DNA of 64,000 nt from Balneolales bacterium ANBcel1 (GTDB taxonomy: Bacteria > Bacteroidota > Rhodothermia > Balneolales > Natronogracilivirgulaceae), in assembly GCA_029688905.1 (NCBI GenBank), contig JARULB010000005.1:124001-188000 (forward strand), given 5' to 3'. The notes under the pieces are model-generated. The model did no database searches, was not told the origin of the DNA, and worked only from the letters and a program-made list of their open reading frames with translations. Made by a program: the position numbers and the translations under genes. Below are positions 1-6,442 of this stretch, one piece after another (position 1 is the first letter of the stretch; each line of letters starts with the position of its first letter).

Positions 1-852
1 CTGCGGAAAACCCATGGGGAGATTATCGCTGCGCATACGGTCCAGGGTCTCTTTCCTGACCAGCCGGCTACCGATAAGTGCCCGGATGAAGGCCAGGTAC
101 TCTTCCGAAGTGGCCACCACACCACCGCCGGCGTAGTCGATCTGATAAAACCCTTCAAGGGTGGATGGATCCAGTCCGTTTACATAGTATCGCGCCCTCG
201 GGTAAGCGGAGGGTTCCGCCGGTTCGGAGTACCCTTGCATGTACGCATGTTTCATCTGAAGCGGATCGAAAATATAACGGTGCAGCGCCTCGTGAAATGG
301 CCTCCCGGTAACCTGTTCGACAATCAGGCCCAGCAGATAATAGTTGGTATCGGTATAAACATGTTTGGTACCGGGCCGGGCTTTGGGGCGCAAATGCTCT
401 TTCCCCCAGAGGATGGCTTCCCTCGGCGACAGGCGGCGCGGTTCCTGCATGATCTGCTTGAGCAGCGGCCAGAACACATCTGCCAGGCCGGATGATTGCT
501 GCAGCAGGTGCCGGATGGTAATCGCGTCAGAATAATCCTTTCCGCGATAGATGTGCAACCCGTCCATCAACTCGTTATTCAAATGACGCGCAATGGGATC
601 GTCGAACGAGAGCACACCCTGTTCGTGAAGGATGGCCACAACCGTAGCCGTGAACAGTTTTCCGGCACTCGCCATGTAGTGAGGTTGATCCGGATGCGCC
701 TCCACCCCGTCAGTGTGCCCCTCGGCGAGATTCATATGAATCCCGTGCCTGTCGGAATGCACCAGTAAATAGGCGTTTTTTACCTTTTTGTCGGCTTTCA
801 CCTGTTTGCGGAACCGCTCCTCGATCCGCGACTGTATCATCCCGGTCTCCAT
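1..852 (-). CDS. Beta-lactamase-family serine hydrolase (C-terminus cut by window edge)
   Basis: Reading the minus strand from 852 gives an open frame of 284 codons that runs off the window at base 1. It belongs to the class C beta-lactamase / penicillin-binding-protein-like serine hydrolase fold. The nucleophile motif SxxK is seen as SAGK (S62, K65), and the second motif as YTD at 166-168 (Tyr plus Asp where many members have Asn) in the context YTDTNYYLLG. The C-terminal motif lies outside the window. The start ATG is preceded by GGGAG at good spacing. No signal peptide is visible, unusual for a periplasmic beta-lactamase, so a cytoplasmic esterase or peptidase role is as likely as any action on beta-lactams. 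It follows the PDZ-hydrolase gene by 45 bp on the same strand, so the two are probably co-transcribed. Family assignment is firm; substrate unknown. Confidence 0.85.
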   Translation of the reverse strand, partial: METGMIQSRIEERFRKQVKADKKVKNAYLLVHSDRHGIHMNLAEGHTDGVEAHPDQPHYMASAGKLFTATVVAILHEQGVLSFDDPIARHLNNELMDGLHIYRGKDYSDAITIRHLLQQSSGLADVFWPLLKQIMQEPRRLSPREAILWGKEHLRPKARPGTKHVYTDTNYYLLGLIVEQVTGRPFHEALHRYIFDPLQMKHAYMQGYSEPAEPSAYPRARYYVNGLDPSTLEGFYQIDYAGGGVVATSEEYLAFIRALIGSRLVRKETLDRMRSDNLPMGFPQ

Positions 853-897
853 AATCTCCCGTTGCTGTTGTGCCTGTTACTCCGGATCTCCAGTTTA

Positions 898-2358
898 TTA
901 TTTCCCAATAACTTCGTTGCTCCACCGGATGATTGATTTTCCGACTTCCGGGTTGTATTCATCAAAAAGCTGCAGCACATGGCCGCCCACCAGTTTGTCA
1001 TAGGCTTCCTGCATGGTACCCGATTTTGCAAAATAGTGATCCGTGAGCGGATAAACCATAAGCGTGGCGTTGCCGGGGTGAAAATAATTGACGGTTCGGA
1101 CTATCTGTTCGTGCGCCGAAAGTGAATAGGCCTGGAAGTCGGATTCTCCGAACTGAACCAGTACCTGCGCGGTGGTATTCCTCCAGTTTTCCAGATGCGG
1201 CTCGTCTTGTATCTGGCGCCAGTATTCGGCATTCCGGCCGTATATGCGTCCACCGCCGTCGTACCCCATGGTTGACTGCAACAGGCTGTCCAGGCGGGGA
1301 TCCGCTGCCAGCTCTTCCAATGCCTCTCCCTTGATGAAGAACCGGTAGTTCAGCTCATAGCGATCGACAACAGACTGCTCGTGCGTGATGGGATCCATTC
1401 CGGCCAACTGATTCTGGACCCTGGCCAGGCCGGTCATGTATTCGAACCAGGACAGTGCCGATGTCCCGTAAACGATCACGCCGGCCACATCGTAACGCGC
1501 ACTCAGTGCCGGGGCAATCACACCGCCCATTGAGTGTCCGTAGATGATGATACGTGACGGGTCCACATAAGGCAGGGTTTTTAGTTTTTTCAATCCCTGC
1601 TCAAAGTTCTCAACTTCATCCAGCAGGTCGGTCGACTCGCATTCCGGAGTGTTCCAACTGTCGCCCAGCCCGCTCTTTTCGATGCGAAGTGTCACATAAC
1701 CGGCCTCGACATAGGCGTCCAGAATGCGTTTATAGGGGTGATTGTCCTGCCAGTACTCGATGGATGTGCAGGTATATCCCGGAATAAAAAGCATGGCCGG
1801 CATCGGTGTTTCGCCGGGGGGCTTGTTGATAATCACCCGCAGCAGTCCGTCCCGAAACGGAGCCGAGGTATAGATTACTTCCGAACCGGGGTGGGTCTCG
1901 TAGCCGCGCGACGCGAACGCATCTTCGAGTACAAGCTCTTCGCCATCTCTGACTATAACCGCCTTAACGGGATCTCCTTCACGACTTTGTGACAAAATGG
2001 CTTGCAAAGCGGACATATCAGCTGTTGGTGTGGCATTGACCGACACCAGGCGGTCGCCCGGCTTCAAGCCGATCCGCTCTCCGGTGCCACCGATGACTTC
2101 AACTACCATCAGTCCCGTAATCGCGACCCCGGTGCCATCCGGGGCTTCGTCCTGTTCCGGCGGATCGCTTTCAAACTGCGTGCCCATCCAGGCTCGCTTC
2201 CGCAACTCCTGAACACTACTGTCATCCGGAAGCTCTTGAATGCTGTTGCGGAGCTCCGCAGGGTGGTGATTCGCTTCCGTCGATGAAGACCACGCCGGCA
2301 GACAAAAAGTGAGCATCATCAGTAATAGAAAAGAATAACGTACAATGTTGGATGTCAT
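898..2358 (-). CDS. Secreted PDZ-domain alpha/beta hydrolase
   Basis: This 486-residue protein starts with a signal peptide (hydrophobic stretch about 9-22, then PAWSSS). A PDZ domain follows at about 78-148 (core LKPGDRLVSVNATPTAD), then an alpha/beta-hydrolase domain from about 155 to the end. The nucleophile elbow is GHSMGG with Ser276. A plausible acid is the Asp in FGESDF, and a plausible base is the His in PLTDHYF near the C-terminus. The fold suggests a periplasmic or surface esterase or peptidase, with PDZ possibly positioning a peptide or protein substrate. The next gene downstream is another serine hydrolase, 45 bp away. A purine-rich AAGAGAGG lies just before the start. The substrate cannot be read from the sequence. 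Confidence 0.85.
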   Translation of the reverse strand: MTSNIVRYSFLLLMMLTFCLPAWSSSTEANHHPAELRNSIQELPDDSSVQELRKRAWMGTQFESDPPEQDEAPDGTGVAITGLMVVEVIGGTGERIGLKPGDRLVSVNATPTADMSALQAILSQSREGDPVKAVIVRDGEELVLEDAFASRGYETHPGSEVIYTSAPFRDGLLRVIINKPPGETPMPAMLFIPGYTCTSIEYWQDNHPYKRILDAYVEAGYVTLRIEKSGLGDSWNTPECESTDLLDEVENFEQGLKKLKTLPYVDPSRIIIYGHSMGGVIAPALSARYDVAGVIVYGTSALSWFEYMTGLARVQNQLAGMDPITHEQSVVDRYELNYRFFIKGEALEELAADPRLDSLLQSTMGYDGGGRIYGRNAEYWRQIQDEPHLENWRNTTAQVLVQFGESDFQAYSLSAHEQIVRTVNYFHPGNATLMVYPLTDHYFAKSGTMQEAYDKLVGGHVLQLFDEYNPEVGKSIIRWSNEVIGK

Positions 2359-2490
2359 GCCATACCTCTCTTCGGGTTACAAATACTTGAATAAGCCGGA
2401 CAGCATCATCGCCGACTCTGCTTTTTAAACGGACTTTCAATATTGCAGCATGATGCCTTCACCCTTGTTCGCCGCTATCAGGGCCATACC

Positions 2491-2516
2491 GCCGGCACAT
2501 TCCGGAATGTTCCGGC
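2491..2516. promoter_or_regulatory. 26-bp palindrome, operator-like, in a 414-bp gap
   Basis: The non-coding stretch 2359-2772 separates the PDZ-hydrolase start from the methyltransferase stop. Its one striking element is a palindrome centred at 2503/2504 with no loop: 12 of 13 arm positions pair, the inner 14 bp perfectly. A loop-free palindrome suits a dimeric DNA-binding protein better than an RNA hairpin. It lies about 135 bp upstream of the hydrolase start, so it may regulate that gene. I see no small gene or RNA in the rest of the gap. Confidence 0.4.
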
Positions 2517-2772
2517 ACCTTTTCGGGCTCATGCAATTCCACATCATACGTGCAGGATCCGGATTAGTTTCCGATAAATGAGAACCGAGCGGCCGTACGC
2601 ATGGATGGGCTTATAAGCAGTCGGACAAAAATGGACCTGGTTACGGAGAGTCGGATAGCGAAACTGACTCCGGGCAGCTTTCCGCAACAGATGTCAGGCT
2701 GCAACCTGTAATGCGTAGTCGCTTCGTTTTCTGCCACACAAAAGTGAGGCATACCGCACAGGGTGGGGTTCA

Positions 2773-3531
2773 CTACTGAGGTTTTCGGGCAACGATATAC
2801 TCGTACGCGTAGTAATCCGAGTACCGCTTGTGAAGCTCCGGCTCCCGGGCCATTTCGTCCACAATCGACAGGATGGCGGGCTCACCGGCATATTTCGTCC
2901 TGAGTTCCTGGATTCGGGCCTTCATAGGTGTGTAGAAGTCATCCCACCAGGCTTCATCCGGCAACATAAAGTGCCCGATGAGTTCGAAACCGCATTCTGT
3001 CACTCTCCGGATGGCCTCTTCCAGCCGGCCCATAGTCGGGTAATCCGCTTCAAAACCCGCTTTAAGTTCCGCGGGGGGATCATCTTTTCGCCATATGGCC
3101 TCGGTAAAAACAAGCCGGCCGCCCGGACGCAGCAGCTTGTGGCAAACCGGCAGCGAAGTATCAAGTCCGACGCTGTACAACGCCCCCTCCGACCAGATGA
3201 GGTCGAAATGTTCCGGTGGCAGCTCCGGCCGGGCCATATCCCCGATCTGTGCCTTCACCCTCCCGGAGAATCCTTTTTTGGCAATTACGGCATTCAATTG
3301 CTCGATGAAAGGCGTATGGTTATCCATTGCCAGAATAGTGCCGCCCGTCATTTCGGCAAGATAACAGGTCTGTGCACCCGTGCCGCAGCCCATGTCCAGG
3401 ACTTTCGGTGCCTCAGGAAGTCCCGCACACATCTCAAGCGCTTTTTCGGCACTGGCACGATTGCCCGGTCCCTGCCTTGGCAAGCTCTCATACAGCTCGA
3501 AAAACAATGATTCAAATTGCGGATCATTCAT
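2773..3531 (-). CDS. Class I SAM-dependent methyltransferase
   Basis: About 252 residues from the chosen ATG at 3531 (MNDPQFESL). An upstream in-frame start at 3564 would add 11 residues, but they do not look like part of the domain. The Rossmann-fold methyltransferase signature is clear: motif I VLDMGCGTGAQTCYLAE, a motif II acidic residue in ILAMDNHTPF, a GDMARPELP segment and a motif IV/post-I region FDLIWSEGALYSVG. Small-molecule methyltransferases of this type act in the cytoplasm. The WSEGALYSVG stretch is common in UbiE/Methyltransf_11-like enzymes whose substrates are undefined. It lies downstream of the CE15 protein gene on the same strand, with a possible weak terminator between. 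Substrate unknown. Confidence 0.85.
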   Translation of the reverse strand: MNDPQFESLFFELYESLPRQGPGNRASAEKALEMCAGLPEAPKVLDMGCGTGAQTCYLAEMTGGTILAMDNHTPFIEQLNAVIAKKGFSGRVKAQIGDMARPELPPEHFDLIWSEGALYSVGLDTSLPVCHKLLRPGGRLVFTEAIWRKDDPPAELKAGFEADYPTMGRLEEAIRRVTECGFELIGHFMLPDEAWWDDFYTPMKARIQELRTKYAGEPAILSIVDEMAREPELHKRYSDYYAYEYIVARKPQ

Positions 3532-3562
3532 GTTTATTCTCTTATTGATGGACGGCCATTGC

Positions 3563-3584
3563 AAAAGTCTTGCGATTGAGACTT
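3563..3584 (-). terminator. Weak terminator-like hairpin after the CE15 gene
   Basis: On the minus strand AAGTCT and AGACTT form a 6-bp stem around an 8-nt loop, ending in TTTT. It lies 11 bases past the stop codon of the gene ending at 3595. The stem is short and the T-run overlaps it, so termination would be leaky at best. Confidence 0.3.
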
Positions 3585-3594
3585 CTCCCCCGCT

Positions 3595-6045
3595 CTATTT
3601 TATCAGGCTGAGCGTTCTGGTTTCGGCGAAAGCTCCGGCACGCAACGTGTAGAAATACACCCCGCTTGAAAGCGCACGGGCATCGAATACGACCGTATGA
3701 AACCCGGGCTGCATGCGGTCTGATACCAACGACTCAACCCTCTGGCCCAGAAGGTTGTAAACATTCAGCTCGACATGGGATTCGTGCGGAATACCAAATG
3801 AAATACTGGTCGACGGATTAAACGGGTTGGGATAATTCTGGCTCAGGGAAAACTCTCTGGGAGTCCCCGGTTCCTCACCGGCGGATACGGCCGTTATCGT
3901 CGCCTCGTTGCTGTAAATGGACTCGGCCGATCCCGCATAGGCTTTGACCCGGTAGGTGTAGGCAGTGAGACTCTCCAATCCGTCGTCAACATAGCGGTAC
4001 CCGGACTCGATCGGCTCGGTACCGATAACGGAAAAAACCGACTCAGCTTCTGATGCGCGTTCGATGATAAATCCCTCTGCGATGCTGGAGTTGTCGTTCC
4101 AGGTGAGGGTGATCTCGTTGGTGCGGGAGGTATGAAGCTCAAGATCCGACGGACCCAAAACCAGGGTGAAAGACATTGTTTCGCTCCATGGACTCGTTCC
4201 CGACAAATTATTTGAACGGACGCGAAAGTAGTAGGCTACCCCCTCTCTGGTGCTGTAAAAAACCCGTGAAGTATCGGTGGTTGATGCGGACGTGACACCC
4301 TGCTCAAAATCCGGATCCGTTGCAAATTGCACATCGTAGGAACTGGCATAGGGTGCAGGATTCCAGGCAAACCGGAGGAAATCTGCACGGGTGGCATGCG
4401 GAAGCGCTGTTCCGCTTTGGGGAGCTTCGGGCATGGGGATATCGGTACTGAACATGCGGCTGCTGCCCCATGGACCCACCTCACCTTCCTGGTTTCTGAC
4501 CCGTACCCGCCAGTGATAAAACACGCCCTGTCCCAGTCCGTCAAATGTAACCGATGTTCCGGACGTGGAATCCTCCTTCAGCACATTTCGGAACGAGGCG
4601 TCTTCGGCCAGCTGTACTCGGTATACAGCTGCATTCTCAACTTCCTCCCATTCGAATATGACTTCGGTATCCAATCCCGCTTCGCCTTCCGCCGGGCGTT
4701 GCAGCGGCGCAGTCTCCATAAATGAAGAGCCATCCGAAAGTTCCGGAGTCTCCCAGGTAATCCACGGAGAAAGGTCGGTTTCATATACTGTGCTTCGGAT
4801 CCGGGTATCGGAAGATTCATCGCCGAGCAGAAAACGATCCACAAAGGCTTCCATCTCCAGACGGACATTTTCGGGAACCTGGCAATGGGAATGTCCCCCC
4901 ACAATGGCATAGCCGAATCGTTCGGGGATACAAAGCGCGTTATATACCTCCTCGGCTCCCCGGCTTGCTACATACCCCGATTCATCAGCCATCCATTCGT
5001 AACCGGGGTTACCGGTTACCAGCAAGGCTCTGGGCGCTACCATCGCCATCAGCTCATGATGGTCAAAGGGCAGCCTGTTCACCGCGTTTGAAAAATTATT
5101 CTGGAATCTCGAGGCAAACCATGACGCATTCGTATTATTGAGCCTCTCTACACCGGGCAGCGTCTCGTTCACCCGCCAGGCGGTATATCCGCCACCCCCT
5201 GACTCCTGTGAAATGGTAAGCGCAATTCGCTCATCAAACGCTCCGGCATACAGAGCCATTTTCCCGGCGAACGAGCAGCCGGTGACCGCCAGGCGCTCCA
5301 TATCCAGGTTGATTTCATCGGCAATCAACTCCAATCCGTCGATCAGTCGGCTGACCCCCCAGGGCCAGGCACTGTACGCTCCGATGTGGGTATGTTCCGG
5401 GAACAGGACATTTATAGGTTCATTACCCCTGGTTTGAGTGTGGCTCATGACCTGCCCGAAATTAAAGGGTATCTGCATAATATCCCGGCTGGTAAAGATG
5501 TCGGAGGGCAGACTCCCCGACGGACCGCCCATTCCGATGACGGCCGGAACCGGACCATCCGTATCTCCTTCGGGCAGAACGATATTCGAAGTAAGCACCA
5601 GAGTGTTCCCTCCAACCGTCACCTCGACGGTCAGTACATTGTCATCGGGGGAATAACTGGCCTGGAGGTCATCCGGCAGCGGTGGACGTTCCCCGACCTG
5701 ATAGTGATGAATCATTCCCCCAACCTCCGCGCGACGGTATCGCCAGTCGGAAAAATGGGCGATCCGGCCTCTGCCGTCGAACCAGGCAAACGGATCGGGC
5801 AGCGAACTGACGGAGGGCAGGTCGTTTCGGGGCGGGAAGGCGGGCATGGGGCAATCCACACAGGTGTTTTCCTCATCATAGACCAGGGGCAATGACTCTC
5901 CAACGGGTATTCCGGCAGTTGAAAACGCGCTGCCACTAGCTTCTTCGGCAGGCAGCTCCCCGGCACTCATGGCATAGGCTCCGGAAGCAATAACGAACAA
6001 TACAAGATACAGGAATGCTGCACACAGAAAATTTGGTCTCTTCAT
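3595..6045 (-). CDS. T9SS-exported CE15-type glucuronoyl esterase-like protein with Fn3 repeats
   Basis: An 816-residue secreted protein. Order: signal peptide (about 1-25), linker with a CxxC, CE15 domain (about 70-410), three fibronectin type III-like repeats (about 435-715), and a C-terminal T9SS sorting domain from about 735 (QNYPNPFNPSTS, LSSGVYFYTLRAG, ending LSLIK). CE15 features include the nucleophile motif GCSFAGK (Ser258), the segment DERIALTISQESGGGG with acidic E281, and the His-containing GGHSHCQVP (H385/H387). CE15 enzymes cleave the ester between glucuronoxylan and lignin, so the likely role is surface degradation of plant cell-wall material. Oddity: family members normally have Arg directly after the nucleophile (GCSRxGK); here it is Phe259, which may weaken or alter activity. 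Family confident, activity uncertain. Confidence 0.88.
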   Translation of the reverse strand: MKRPNFLCAAFLYLVLFVIASGAYAMSAGELPAEEASGSAFSTAGIPVGESLPLVYDEENTCVDCPMPAFPPRNDLPSVSSLPDPFAWFDGRGRIAHFSDWRYRRAEVGGMIHHYQVGERPPLPDDLQASYSPDDNVLTVEVTVGGNTLVLTSNIVLPEGDTDGPVPAVIGMGGPSGSLPSDIFTSRDIMQIPFNFGQVMSHTQTRGNEPINVLFPEHTHIGAYSAWPWGVSRLIDGLELIADEINLDMERLAVTGCSFAGKMALYAGAFDERIALTISQESGGGGYTAWRVNETLPGVERLNNTNASWFASRFQNNFSNAVNRLPFDHHELMAMVAPRALLVTGNPGYEWMADESGYVASRGAEEVYNALCIPERFGYAIVGGHSHCQVPENVRLEMEAFVDRFLLGDESSDTRIRSTVYETDLSPWITWETPELSDGSSFMETAPLQRPAEGEAGLDTEVIFEWEEVENAAVYRVQLAEDASFRNVLKEDSTSGTSVTFDGLGQGVFYHWRVRVRNQEGEVGPWGSSRMFSTDIPMPEAPQSGTALPHATRADFLRFAWNPAPYASSYDVQFATDPDFEQGVTSASTTDTSRVFYSTREGVAYYFRVRSNNLSGTSPWSETMSFTLVLGPSDLELHTSRTNEITLTWNDNSSIAEGFIIERASEAESVFSVIGTEPIESGYRYVDDGLESLTAYTYRVKAYAGSAESIYSNEATITAVSAGEEPGTPREFSLSQNYPNPFNPSTSISFGIPHESHVELNVYNLLGQRVESLVSDRMQPGFHTVVFDARALSSGVYFYTLRAGAFAETRTLSLIK

Positions 6046-6157
6046 ACTCGAAATAATTGTTTCAGGATGGCTTTGACAGCGGTTTTCATGCCGCCGCCTT
6101 TGAAAGTGTCAGAGCAATATAGGAAATAACTATCGGGATATGCACCCTGATAATAAA

Positions 6158-6352
6158 CCTGATCAGTATCACTGCACGCGGAGCCGTCCGTCCATTCATC
6201 TGCAGGCGAGTGACATAGACTCCTGACGACAACTCAGGAGTACCGAATCGCACCGCATGAATCCCGGCACCGAACAAGCCGCAGGCCGACAGAACCATCG
6301 TCCTGCCATTCAGGTCAAACGTTTCCGGCCGGACATATCCGGGCAGCTTGGT
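6158..6352 (-). pseudogene. Relic of a T9SS C-terminal sorting domain
   Basis: The minus-strand frame from 6352 down to 6158 reads FDLNGRT, then GAGIHAVRFGTPELSSGVY and TRLQMNGRTAPRAVILIR. This matches the last ~60 residues of a T9SS type A sorting domain; compare LSSGVYFYTLRAG in the neighbouring intact protein. A stop lies just upstream in frame, there is no proper start, and the usual terminal stop is missing, so the frame runs on into unrelated residues. It is best read as the remnant of a secreted-protein gene whose body was deleted. It accounts for most of the ~400-bp gap between the CE15 gene and the sensor kinase. Confidence 0.7.
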
Positions 6353-6442
6353 TCATACCTGATTACAGAATGCGAGGTAGAGCGGGGTGGCAGAGACCAA
6401 TTGGGGATGACGATTCATGGCATCAGGAACGAGCCCGAACCC

